This document shows positions 20,801 to 30,678 of a stretch of 64,000 bases of DNA, piece after piece. The stretch is from Daucus carota subsp. sativus (taxonomy: Eukaryota > Streptophyta > Magnoliopsida > Apiales > Apiaceae), in contig NC_030383.2 of the NCBI RefSeq assembly GCF_001625215.2, forward strand, positions 62,424,949 through 62,488,948, given 5' to 3'. Below the pieces are notes generated by a model, which had not been told where the DNA came from, did not search any database, and saw nothing but the letters and a program-made list of their open reading frames with translations. The position numbers and the translations under genes were made by a program. Numbering within the stretch: position 1 is the stretch's first letter; each line of letters starts with the position of its first letter.

Positions 20801-23452
20801 TTCTATATATTATTTTTCAAATTTTCTTTTTCTGAATAAAAGTATGAAACTATGAATGTTATATTTTTATTCAGAAAAAGAAAATTTGAAAAATAATACA
20901 TAGAAGTATGTTTTATTTGCACATCAAATTAGGTGCGAAAAGTCAAAATGACATGTATTTTGGGACAGAGGGAGTATACTAATATAAAGCATGATTTCCG
21001 GTTGCAGCTTGCAAGAAAATGTTAATAATATATTTATTTAACCATTTTTCTTGTCTTCTGAAAGTTGTGTTCATCTGTAAATCATGTGGTAATACATTTT
21101 GCTGAAGGTGATTCATGACAACAGAGGCAACAATGATGAGAATGCTGCAAAGATGCCGCTGCTTGTCTACGTCTCTCGCGAAAGAAGGCCATCCTATCCT
21201 CATCGCTTCAAGGCCGGAGCTCTCAACAGCCTTGTATGTTCTGCAGTACAAACTTACAATGTGGTTACACATAAACGTGGAGTGCATAATGTTCTGTATA
21301 ACTAACTTTCAAAGACTATTTTTCCAGCTTCGAGTTTCAGGAATTTTGAGCAATGGCCCTTATGTTGTGGTACTAGACTGTGATATGTATTGCAATGATC
21401 CGGCCTCAGCTAAACAAGCAATGTGCTTGCATTTGGATCCAAATATGTCTTCTAAGCTAGCATTTGTTCAGTTTCCGCAAGTCTTTTACAATGTCACCAA
21501 GAATGACATCTACGATGGCCAAGCCAGATCTGCCTTTAAGGTTCATATCCTTAAATTTGCTCAACTGAATTATTCTTCTGTGATTTTTTTTTTTTGTTAA
21601 CAAATATGGCTGAGCCAGGGTCGAACCCAGGACCTGGGACGACAGAGGATAAACTCTTAACCACTGAGTTATCCAACCTTGCTCTTCTTCTGTGAATTTT
21701 TAGTTAAATGAACAACTACTGAAGCTGATTATTATACTTTGAATTATTTAAAATTTCAGACCAAGTGGCAAGGTATGGACGGATTAATGGGACCGGTTCT
21801 GACAGGCAGCGGGTATTATTTAAAGAGAAAGGCATTATATGGAAGCCCTGATCAAGAAGGTGCCTTGTTATATTTAACAATTGTGCTTCTTGATTGTCTT
21901 GTTGTTCTTGTTTGTGTTTGTGCCTGTGTAAATACGTTGTATAGCGCGACTAAAAAGATTAATTGTTGTGATCAGATACTTATCTCCATCAACCCGATGC
22001 TTCGTGTTTTGGTGATTCAAACATGTTCATTGCATCAATCAATGAAGCTCTGGGGAAGGCAGAAGCCTCAACAGAGGAGCTGCTACATGAGGCACATTTA
22101 TTGGCAAGTTGCAGCTTTGAGAAGGGAACAAAATGGGGTTCTGAGGTCAGTAACAACGGTGAATTTACATATTTATTTCCATGATTTTCTTATTTTGCGA
22201 AGTGATCTGTTCTGATTTTTTTTTTTTTTTTTACAGATAGGCTATTCATATGATTGCTTGCTAGAAAGCACTTTTACCGGGTATTATATGCAATGCAAAG
22301 GATGGACATCAATGTACTTGTACCCGAAAATCCCAGCTTTTCTAGGTTGTGCTGCAATCGATATGAAAGATGGACTGATTCAACTAAGAAAATGGAATGG
22401 GAATCTTTTAGAACTCGGTTTCTCAAAATTCAGTCCTCTTACATATGCACTCTCATCAAGAATGTCCTTCCTCCATAGTATGTGTTACGCGTACTTCTCC
22501 TTCCAGCCCCTCTGGGCCATTTCATTCCTGATATACGGCATTGTTCCTCAGTTCTGCTTTGCCAGAGGCATCCCTGTTTTTCCAAAGGTACGTTAATATT
22601 CAAATTGTACAACATATAATGCCTTGATTACTATGCCCTCCTTCCCATTTTAATAGTCTTGTTTGCCAAAATAAAATTTCCATTGATATTTGTCCTCTTC
22701 TTTTGTTCAATGCAAGTTTTATACTATTTTCAACATTTGACTGTCATTAACTCACACAACTTCCAAAAATTATTAATCATATAACTATGGAATTCTACTG
22801 AAAAGGTTGAATACTTGGTTATATTCGTGTGTAACTAATGCAATTTTAGTGATGACAACAATAATAAGACATCAAATTTAATATTTCTTAATATATATGA
22901 AATTTGCAAGAAGACTGTGAAAATGAGGAGGAAGTAAACATCTACGTAGTTTTTTGTTAATATGGTGGTTTTCTGCAGGTAACCGATAGATGGTTTATTG
23001 CATTTCTGGCTCTATGGCTATCCTCACTTCTGCAACACATGTACGAGGTTTTCACAAGTGGAGGCACACTAAGAACATGGTGGAATGAGCAAAGAATCTG
23101 GGTGATAAAAGTAGTGGCTGGAAGTTTATTTGGATGCATCGACTGCATAATGAAGAAGATTGGCAATTCAAAAACCGTCTTCAGGCTGACAAACAAAGCC
23201 ATCGCGAAAGAGAAAGTTGAGAATTATGAGAAGGGGAAGTTCGACTTTGAGGGTGCTCAGGTGTTCATGGTTCCTATGGTAGGCCTAGTTATCTGGAACT
23301 TAATTTGTTTGATAGGGGGCTTGTGGAGTGTTTTTGACAGGGGAAATGCAAGTGAAATGTTTGGACAACTTGTACTCTCAACTTTTCTTTTACTTGTTAG
23401 TTATCCTATTATTGAAGGAATTGTTACTAGGAAAGGTAAGGGAAAGATGTGA
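17863..23452 (+). CDS. Cellulose synthase-like protein, CslG/CslM type
   Basis: Membrane-bound GT2-family glycosyltransferase. Eight exons: 17863-18480, 19944-20045, 21108-21233, 21328-21540, 21760-21859, 21976-22145, 22237-22587, 22979-23452. They give 717 aa, normal for CslE/G. Two N-terminal membrane segments (about residues 25-42 and 55-78), a cytosolic catalytic domain, then C-terminal membrane segments. Motifs: DDGG at about 144, DCD at 299-301. Where GT2 processive enzymes have TED, this protein reads LES (about 452-454), and QxxRW reads QLRKW (492-496). Some CslG/CslM proteins act as triterpenoid 3-O-glucuronosyltransferases at the ER. From memory, those share the E-S and K-W variants, but I could not align them. 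Sugar donor and acceptor are unproven. Its last exon is duplicated downstream. Confidence 0.9.
19027..19425. mobile_element. Stowaway-type MITE, interrupted by a second one
   Basis: Left end CTCCTTCCGTCCCCTC and right end GAAAGGGACGGAACGAT, flanked by TA. The body has AAAGTGGTGGGACTA, shared with the element at 35990. Another MITE (19052-19271) sits inside, 25 bp from the left end. It lies in Csl intron 1. Confidence 0.65.
19052..19271. mobile_element. Stowaway-type MITE nested in another
   Basis: CTCCCTCCGTCCCACAATAC at the left and an inverted, diverged GTATTTTGAAATCACGGAAGGAG at the right, each next to TA. It is closely similar to 20732-20974. Confidence 0.85.
19589..19824. mobile_element. 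Stowaway-type MITE, 236 bp
   Basis: CTCCCTCTGTTTTTTTTTAT and ATATATTAAAAAACGGAGGGAG form inverted ends flanked by TA. It lies in Csl intron 1. Confidence 0.85.
20173..20405. mobile_element. Stowaway-type MITE, diverged left end
   Basis: The right end (AATTTGGAATGGAGGGAG) and the mirrored left end CTAATTTCATCCCAAATT are flanked by TA. It has internal inverted phrases TTTGGGCACGTAACTTTAGG / CCTTAAACTGTGTGCCCAAA. It lies in Csl intron 2. Confidence 0.7.
20732..20974. mobile_element. Stowaway-type MITE, 243 bp
   Basis: CTCCCTCCGTCCCACAATAC at the left and ATTTTGGGACAGAGGGAG at the right, flanked by TA. It lies in Csl intron 2, about 130 bp before exon 3. Confidence 0.9.
21584..21684 (-). mobile_element. 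tRNA-derived SINE with target-site duplication
   Basis: On the minus strand it reads GGATAACTCAGTGGTTAAGAG (A-box region), CTGGGTTCGACCC (B box), and ends in a poly-A tail. The 11-bp TTCTTCTGTGA occurs on both sides (21573-21583, 21685-21695). It is a young-looking insertion in the Csl intron between exons 4 and 5. The pol III boxes are intact in sequence. Confidence 0.8.
22634..22934. mobile_element. Possible old Stowaway-type MITE
   Basis: GCCCTCCTTCCCATTTTAAT at the left and GAAAATGAGGAGGAAG at the right look like worn inverted ends, flanked by TA. It fills most of the last Csl intron, just before the exon that was duplicated. Confidence 0.4.
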
Positions 23453-23841
23453 GTGAAAGAAAACTGGAGATTTAGAGACTCCACTGTAATAAATTTAGTG
23501 ATATGGAAGTTTTGTATCACATATTGATTGATCCGTTGTTAGTTAAATCGGGTATTGACCCAATCTATACTTTTTTAACGATAAACTATTAAATATTATT
23601 ACCGGAAAAAATAATCTCAAATATCACTTTGTAATTCAAAACGAAATATGGCGTAGCGTGTAGCATTCATCCCTCTTTCAATTCTTAATGCGAGATTGTA
23701 TAACGTTTTCAAGCTCTGAAACGTCAAATCGTGTAACGTCTTGTAGTGATTTTTAATTTAATCCCAACTCGATGTAGCGTTTTTTTATAATAATCAAAAC
23801 GCTTCAATGAATCTCTAGCGTTAATAAATGATACTTCAAAC

Positions 23842-24302
23842 TAGGGTTGTGAAAAGGATAATTCGAATACACATATGCCTATATCCGTATCCATATCCGC
23901 AATTGTCAGATTCAGATACAGATAATATGTGCAGATAATATGTGCTTTTCAGATACGGATAATATCCGCTTTTTTTTTTGGACATGAATGCGGATATTTC
24001 GGACGAATGTTGGATTTTTCTTATCGACCATACCGTTGTATATTTATATATGTATAAAGTATTTGTACAATTATATAAAATTTATATAAATGTATTATTT
24101 AATACATATACACACACTGCAAGCTAATAGAATAATTTTTTTAATTATATGTTATATAATTTAAATATCATATATGTATTTTATTTCGGATTCGAATATC
24201 ACGAATTCGAATACGAATAATATTCACTTTATTTCGAATACGGATAATATCCGCTCTTTCTTAAATATGAATGAAAATTTTTCGATTTTTTTGACAATCC
24301 TA
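23842..24302. mobile_element. Non-autonomous hAT element with 8-bp TSD
   Basis: The 461-bp element starts TAGGGTTGTGAAAA and ends, inverted, TTTTTTTGACAATCCTA. CTTCAAAC is duplicated on both sides (23834-23841, 24303-24310). The interior repeats ATACGGATAATATCCGC-type motifs in both orientations. The 8-bp duplication and TAGGGTTG ends fit hAT. No transposase. Confidence 0.85.
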
Positions 24303-24412
24303 CTTCAAACCATCTTTAGAGGGGACTTGTATTCTCTTGGTTACAGGTTCGACTTCCGAAGGGAGGAGAATGTGTGATTATGACTCCTGGATCAGAGCCT
24401 ATGTTGGGTCTT
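24303..24412 (+). repeat. Possible SINE-like fragment
   Basis: CTCTTGGTTACAGGTTCGACTTCC resembles a B-box region, followed about 60 bases on by a T-rich 3' end (GGGTCTTTTCTTCTGTAC). The A box is weak and I found no target duplication. Confidence 0.3.
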
Positions 24413-24804
24413 TTCTTCTGTACTAATAAACATAAAACTAACAAATATGCAAATTTACGACCCAAGAAGACTAAAAGCATGAAAAAACACAACTGAAGTG
24501 GCCAAGAGTCCAGGAGCTTCAGTTTTGCCTAAAGGTCTAATTTTCGTGATATGTGTTAGTGTTATAGAAGGTAAGTTCACAAAAATTAAATAAAAATTAA
24601 TTTATAGTACTTCTTGGGTGATGATTACGTGAAAAAATCATACATTATGGGTGATCATTTTATATATACTAAAATAAGAGGAGAATGAAACACATCCCTA
24701 AATAAACTCTTATATTTTTGTAATAAATATTGTCTGCACAATCATGTTGTTAAAGTATATATGTTATGTTTAAAATTAGATATTAGAGTAAACCAAGGCT
24801 ATAG

Positions 24805-25061
24805 AAGGCCACCATGATTATTTGCTCGAAGTGGGGAACATTCTGCAGGGATGCCCGGAAATGCTCAAGGATCGCAGCGATGTGACGGTTAAGTTTGTTA
24901 AAAGGCAAGCGAACAAAGCAGCCCACCAGTTGGCTCGTTTTCCTTGTTCGTTAAATTGCTACAATGTTCTGTTGTCTCCTCCTACTAGTTTGTTGGAGAC
25001 CCTTTTGTATGACTCTTTACATGCTTAATGAAATTGTTTCCGTGTGTTTCAAAAAAAAAAG
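24805..25061 (+). mobile_element. 5'-truncated non-LTR retrotransposon (LINE) 3' end
   Basis: The reading frame to the stop at 25026 encodes the C-terminal end of an RNase H-like domain (VKFVKRQANKAAHQLARF, typical of plant LINE polyproteins). It is followed by about 25 bp and an A10 tract. Only some 70 codons remain, so it is dead. It interrupts array unit A near its end. Confidence 0.75.
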
Positions 25062-25070
25062 TAGTCTAAG

Positions 25071-26528
25071 TGTGTGTTTGGGAATGAGACTTCTGGGCTT
25101 AAAAGCCCAGAAGCCCATTTCTTCTTTTTTAACCAACCGTTTGGCAAACAAACTGAAGCACTTAAAACTGTAAAAGAAGTCGGGGAAAAAAAAGCTACAC
25201 ATCTTAGCTTTTATATGGAGCCAACTTAAACTTCTTCCGCTTCCTACTGCATACTTCATTCAGTGTTTGTGTTATCTCCAACGAGATCCTTGAATATAAT
25301 TTTTTTTTTCTATTTAAACTCATGTCTTTAATTTTATGTAATTCTCAAATATATTAGTATTATATATTAATATTTATATAAATTTTTAAACACACTTATA
25401 GATCACTTAAATGTGAGACATTTTAGTCCATTACAAAATATAGTTTCGAATCATAATTTCACTTATTTAAGTTATTAATTGTGAATCTATACTATACTAT
25501 AAAAAGCCAACATAGGTATAATTTGTAGTCGTAGAAAATTTTGGTTTGGTACTCTACTCTAAAACTAAAAGTCTACAAGTAGATATCTATTAAACAGTTT
25601 CATATACTAAAAACACTCCTTATGTATATTAATATCTTTTTAAATATAATTTATAATTAGTTAAAAAAAAGGTGAAACTACTGTTAATAACATATATTAA
25701 TATTAAAAATTACTTATAGATAAACGTATAACTAATTATAAATATACAATTTTGAATTTCTTTTGTCTAAAATACATATAAATAATTAAAGACGCTACTT
25801 TTTAATTATAACGTATTCTACTCGAAATTTAACACTTACGTATTCTATTTCATTACAAACACGAGCCATTACGTAACATATGAAGATATATGAAATATGA
25901 AAAATTTGATTTAAATTGAATAATAAACTGTCACATATTAATATAGAAAAATATTTACAGATAGATAATAAATTGTGAAAGCTAAATTTCCGTTAGAAGA
26001 TATAACGAGTTGGTTAATATAATTTAACTAAAATCCAATTCATTAATACTAAAATACTAATAAAATGGTGTTAAGAATTAAATTATAATTAATAAATTAC
26101 GAATCATATACCCGCCCGTGCTTTGCACGGGGTTAAAGGCTAGTAAGTTATAATAATAGAAGTTTGTTCAAATCTTTTTGTTCATTCCTAAATTATATTT
26201 TTAATATAATCCTAAGAAATAAATAAATAAAATTTATAACAAAATGAGAGACAAAGCAAACCAAAAACTTATATAATATAAATATTAATCTAATCTAATA
26301 TTATTATCAACTTTTTCAATTTAATTCGTAAATATCAAATAATTATATTACAAAACTATGAAACCGTACCAACTTATAAGTTAAGTTATCCAAACACTTA
26401 AAAATTTATAAGTCATGGTATCCAAACACTTATAATAACTTATAAGTTCAACTCAGCTTCTTATTTATAATCAACTTCTTTACTTTAAGCAATAAGTGAC
26501 TTCTTTTAAGTCAAGCCAAACGGCCCCT
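25071..26528. mobile_element. Probable MITE carrying a nested Helitron
   Basis: The left end TGTGTGTTTGGGAATGAGAC and inverted right end AAGTCAAGCCAAACGGCCCC are of the G(T/C)GTTTGG type seen in several MITEs here (35094, 44144). Removing the Helitron (25486-26143) leaves about 800 bp of AT-rich non-coding sequence. No target duplication was established. Confidence 0.45.
25486..26143 (+). mobile_element. Non-autonomous Helitron, 658 bp
   Basis: The 5' end is TCTATACTATACTATAAAA; the 3' end has a hairpin CCCGTGCTTTGCACGGG, then TTAAAGG and CTAG. Host bases are A before and T after, as expected of Helitron insertion, with no target duplication. The interior is AT-rich without Rep/helicase sequence, so it would need a helper. 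Confidence 0.88.
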
Positions 26529-27627
26529 AAATATATATGGTTAATTTATCATTTTAAAGTAGACTTCATTAGAAAGTAGTGTAGGTGCATTCTGCAGGAT
26601 AGCTAGACATATCACGCCAAGACTAGCATCTGTTTTTGTTCCTTGTCATTTTTGACTCTTACTGGTTACTCCCTCCGTTTCTTTTTTCTTTTCCTGTTTC
26701 TGATGTCGGTACTATTCATAACATGAGATAAATTACTTATTTACATCTAATCTACAAAACTAAATATAGTCATGAGTGATCTTGTTAGATTCGTATTCAC
26801 GAGTACTTTAATACGGTGAAGTTTTTATATTTAATGCTACTACGAAATGAAAGATATTAACGATCAAAAATGTGTGTTGGCAAACGTGAAAAGTACAAAC
26901 AGGAAAAGTATTTAGAGACGGGAGTACTGTTATGATGTTTGGGTCTATTTTAATTTAATAGAATCTATATTTTTTTAAAGCAATCTAAGATTAATGGAAG
27001 ATAACAAAATGTGATAGAAGAAAACCAGAGATTAGGATGTTAATTGATATTTTTTTAAAATTTTAAATAAAAATATTTATGTTATATTTTTATCTAGAAA
27101 AAGGTTTACAAAAATATTAATTTCTACAATATAGTCAAAACATCTAAATTTAGGTGTAAAAAAATTAAACAAATTAATTTTTGTTATATAATCAAAATAA
27201 CTAAAATTAGGTTTTAAAAATTTAAACGACTATATAATGATAAAAGAGAGTACTCCATGTAGAGCTTGATTTCCCGGCGCAGCTTGCATAATACTCTCTA
27301 GTCTCTTCCCTGTCCCCACCTAGGTTATTAATTTTTTACCGGTGTAATCCTCTGTATCTGTCACTCTGCACCAAAATTTTCAATTGAACTATCGAGTCAA
27401 AAATTTTCATTTAAATAATAAAGCATCTTAGAACTTTTAATCATAAGATTAAGCATAAAAAGATTTCAGCACCGTTAAATTTGTCTTTGACTTTAATGAT
27501 TACCGTTAACTTTAACGGAATCGTATGTTTTTATATGTACCGGGCTGATTGGATTATGTTGATGGTTTGGATGGAAAAAAAACAGAGTTAGGTGGCGATT
27601 GATGATTCGGAGGAGCGGCAATGGTGA
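26529..27627. other. Intergenic AT-rich segment before the orphan Csl exon
   Basis: Holds one MITE (26669-26924) and nothing coding. TGATTTCCCGGCGCAGCTTGCA at about 27258 resembles TGATTTCCGGTTGCAGCTTGCA at about 20991 in Csl intron 2. This may be a remnant of that intron in a duplicate deleted between intron 2 and the last intron. Confidence 0.45.
26669..26924. mobile_element. Stowaway-type MITE, 256 bp
   Basis: CTCCCTCCGTTTCTTTTTTC at the left and GTATTTAGAGACGGGAG at the right, flanked by TA. A diverged relative lies at 30416-30676, at the equivalent place after array unit B. Confidence 0.8.
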
Positions 27628-28141
27628 AGGCTGCTAGTTTTCTGTTAATAATGATGGTTTTCAGTAGGTAAACGATGCATGGTTTATTGCATTTCTAGCT
27701 CTATGGCTATCCTCACTTCTGCAACACATGTACGAGGTTTTCAGCAGTGGAGGCACACTAAGAACATGGTGGAATGAGCAAAGAATCTGGGTAATAAAAG
27801 TAGTGGCTGGAAGCTTATTCGGATGCATCGACTGCATAATGAAGAAGATTGGCAATTCAAAAACCGTCTTCAGGCTGACAAACAAAGCAATCGCGAAAGA
27901 GAAAGTTGAGAATTATGAGAAGGGGAAATTCGACTTTGAGGGTGCTCAAGTGTTCATGGTTCCTATGGTAGGACTGGTCATTTGGAACTTGGTTTGTTTG
28001 ATAGGGGGCTTATGGAGCATCCTCGACAAGGGAAATGTAAGTGAAATGTTTGGACAACTTTTACTCTCAACTTTTCTTTTGCTTGTTAGTTATCCTATTA
28101 TTGAAGGAATTGTTACTAGGAAAGGCAAGGGAAAGATGTGA
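27628..28141 (+). pseudogene. Orphan duplicate of the last Csl exon
   Basis: Exon 27668-28141 matches Csl exon 8 (22979-23452) with the same 157 codons and stop and only a few amino-acid changes. About 40 bp of preceding intron is also conserved, with the acceptor altered from TTCTGCAG to TTCAGTAG (still AG). None of the seven upstream exons is present, so it cannot make a Csl enzyme. It encodes the C-terminal membrane segments. The reading frame is undamaged, so the duplication is recent, or was homogenised by gene conversion. A Mutator-like element sits 20 bp after the stop. Confidence 0.9.
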
Positions 28142-28161
28142 GTGAAATATAAATTTGAGAT

Positions 28162-29380
28162 GGGTCCTGTTCCCTGACAACCGTGTGTCAGGGAACATTT
28201 ATCCAACCATCACTCACAAAAGAATATGTTTTTAAGGATCCGCGTATATTTTCCGCGGATATACTGCTGTGTGGTTATTATACGCGGACCATCCGCGGTT
28301 TTTATGCGCGGATAAGACAGAGGGTATAATGGTTTTCATACTCGTGTTATACTCCTTGTAGCAAGTCAAAAACAGCTAACATATCCCCTGCTCACAATTA
28401 CTTTCTTTTATGATATGAATTTGGTCAGTTTTTTATTATTTGCTTATTTTCAAAAACAAGTTAGATTTCCCCTCCATATTAAATTTTAGATTAAAATTAA
28501 AGTAATCAAAATAAGCATGAATATATTGGATATTAGAATATCTTTTACAGAAATCTTATTATGAGAAGACATATTTTATAAATTCATATTTATATTCATG
28601 ATTATTATAAGATTTTATAAATTCATATTTATAATTAATATCTATAATATAATTAATAAATATTCATTAATTATAATTATAAATATTTATAACATTTAAA
28701 TATAAAATATGAATTCATATTTATAATTAATATAAATTCATATTTCTTATGAGAAGACATATTATATAAATTCATATTTATATTCATGATTATTATAAGA
28801 TTTTATAAATTCATATTTATAATTAATATCTATAATATAATTAATAAATATTCATTAATTATAATTATAAATATTTATAACATTTAAATATAAAATATGA
28901 ATTCATATTTATAATTAATATTAATTATAATTATAAATATGAATTTATATTAATTATAAATATAAACTCATACTTATAATTATAAATATTTATAAATATA
29001 AATATTAATATAAAATGAATTTATATTAATTATAAATATAAACTCATATTTATAATTATAAGTATAAGTAGGTTAGCTGGTTGCACGAAATCCACCTCAA
29101 TTATCAAGCTCCACTTCACCACTCCCTGTTTTTGTCTTGTTTTTCCCCAGACTCTGCTTACAAGGAGGAGTAATAACAAGTATGAAAACCATGATACCCT
29201 CTGCCTTATCCGCGCATAAAAACCGCGGAAGATCCGCGTATAATAACCCTATCCGCGGAAAATATACGCGGATCCTTAAAAACATATTCTTTTATCCCAG
29301 CCGTTGGATCGTTGATCCAACGGGGAGAGTGATGGTTGGATAAATGTTCCCTGACACACGGTTGTCAGGGAACAGGACCC
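28162..29380. mobile_element. Mutator-like TIR element, 1,219 bp, 9-bp TSD
   Basis: Inverted arms of about 200-230 bp start GGGTCCTGTTCCCTGACAAC, each with an internal hairpin (TTCCCTGACA...TGTCAGGGAA) and CGCGGAT-rich sequence. ATTTGAGAT (28153-28161) and ATTTGGGAT (29381-29389) are 9-bp flanking copies with one mismatch. The right arm has about 30 extra bases including the palindrome CCGTTGGATC..GATCCAACGG, absent from the left arm. The AT-rich centre has no ORF. Long TIRs plus a 9-bp TSD indicate a non-autonomous MULE. Confidence 0.9.
28561..28925 (+). repeat. 188-bp tandem repeat x2 inside the Mutator-like element
   Basis: ATGAGAAGACATATT starts copies at 28561 and 28749, which stay nearly identical for about 175 bp. 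The sequence is almost only A and T, rich in AATTCATATTTATAATTAAT, and can also fold into inverted repeats. Confidence 0.9.
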
Positions 29381-29389
29381 ATTTGGGAT

Positions 29390-30415
29390 TAGAGACTCCC
29401 ACTGTAATAAATTTGTATGCAAGCTTTGTGTTGCATTTTGTCCGGTTTTCTATCGATCCGCCGCGGCTGTTGGTCCAATTTTTTAGTTTTTTCGGGATAA
29501 GGTCCAAAATATTACTGTCACAAAAAATGATCCAAAATATAACTCTACAATCCAAAGGCTGGATTGTGTAGCGTTCATCCTTATTTCACTTTTTAACGTC
29601 GGACTGTGTAGCTTTTGAAACCTAAACGCTTTCATTTAGCGTTTCACCCTAAAACGCCAAAATCGTATTATGTTTTGGAGTGATTTTTGGACCTAATTTG
29701 ATATAACATTTTCTTTTAATAATCAAAATATTGAATTATCCAGCGTTAATTAATAATATATCAGACTATTTTGATATTTAAAACATTACTCGAAGTAATT
29801 ATGATACAAGGGATTTTCCCGTTTTTACTAATAAACGTAAAACTAACACATATACAAAATTTACGCCGCAAGAAGACTAAAAGCATGAAAAAACACAAGG
29901 TGAAGTGCTCGAGAGTGAGCTTCAGTTTTGCCTAAAGGTCTAATTTTCGTGATCATATCGTCTCAGTGTTATGGTAAGTAAGTTCACACAAAACTTGAAT
30001 TTATTTAATTCATGGTACTTCTTTGGCGATGATTACATGAAAAACTAATACATTATGGGTCATCATTTTATATATTAATAAAATAAGAGGAAAATGAAGC
30101 ATACCTCTAAATAACTCTTATATTTTCGTAATAAATATTGTCTACACAATCATATATATGGTTATTAAATCATTAGTTAGGTTTAAAATTAGATATCAGA
30201 GTAAACTAATAATAAAAGCAGTCTAAAATATGTGGTTGGTTATTTTTCGAAAAGTTTGGATCTTACTATTACAGACAGTGATATTTGTACCTATTTTAAT
30301 TTAATAAAATTTGTGTTTGACTTTTCTATGAAAGCTGTCTAAAATTAATCGAAGATCCGATATATCACTTTTTCTGGGGATAAATTTTCAAATATCACTA
30401 TTACAAAAAAAATAA
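29390..30415 (+). repeat. Csl 3' flank, array unit B
   Basis: Starts with AGAGACTCC...CACTGTAATAAATTT, homologous to the true Csl 3' UTR (23475-23500). It then has the GTAGCGTTCATCC block and, at 29820-30240, the AATAAACGTAAAACTAACA/GCTTCAGTTTTGCCTAAA/ATAATAAAAGCAGTCTAAAATATG block. Non-coding. Confidence 0.85.
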
Positions 30416-30676
30416 TATTTTCTCTAGTTCTTTTTACATTTCCTATTTGAAATGTCGGAATTGTTCATGGCATAAGACAAATTACCAATTTAAGCATAAT
30501 TTATAGAACCAAATATAGTCATGAGTGATCTTGTTGGATTCGTATTTACGAGTATTTTAATGCAGTGAAACTTTTATATTTAATACTAAAATGAAATTAA
30601 AGATATTAACGATTAAAAGTGTGCGTTGACAAACGTGATAAAGGTAAACGAGAAAAGTATTTTAGGACGGAGGGAG
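30416..30676. mobile_element. Diverged Stowaway-type MITE
   Basis: The right end AAAGTATTTTAGGACGGAGGGAG with adjoining TA is clear; the left end (CTCTAGTTCTTTTTACATTT) is worn. The body matches 26669-26924 (CATGAGTGATCTTGTT, GTGTGCGTTGACAAACGTGA). Confidence 0.65.
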
Positions 30677-30678
30677 TA

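Larger units (their letters stand above)
23453..24800 (+). repeat. Csl 3' flank, array unit A
   Basis: Sequence downstream of the Csl stop codon. Two parts recur in units B, C and D: a block with AATATCACTTTGT..., GTAGTGATTTTTAA and AATAATCAAAACGCT (here about 23610-23833), and a block with AATAAACATAAAACTAACA, GGAGCTTCAGTTTTGCCTAAA and GTAATAAATATTGTCT (here about 24420-24800). A hAT element and a SINE-like piece separate the two blocks in this copy. Confidence 0.8.

Noticed and set aside
21584..21684. Possible tRNA gene
   Set aside because: A and B boxes are present, but no acceptor or anticodon stem can be closed, and a poly-A tail plus target duplication show a SINE.
24822..25028. 68-codon ORF as a host gene
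   Set aside because: It is the RNase H-like end of a LINE polyprotein followed by poly-A.
29097..29571. ORFs of 62-87 codons around the right arm of the Mutator-like element
   Set aside because: They cross the TIR and the element border and have no protein-like features.
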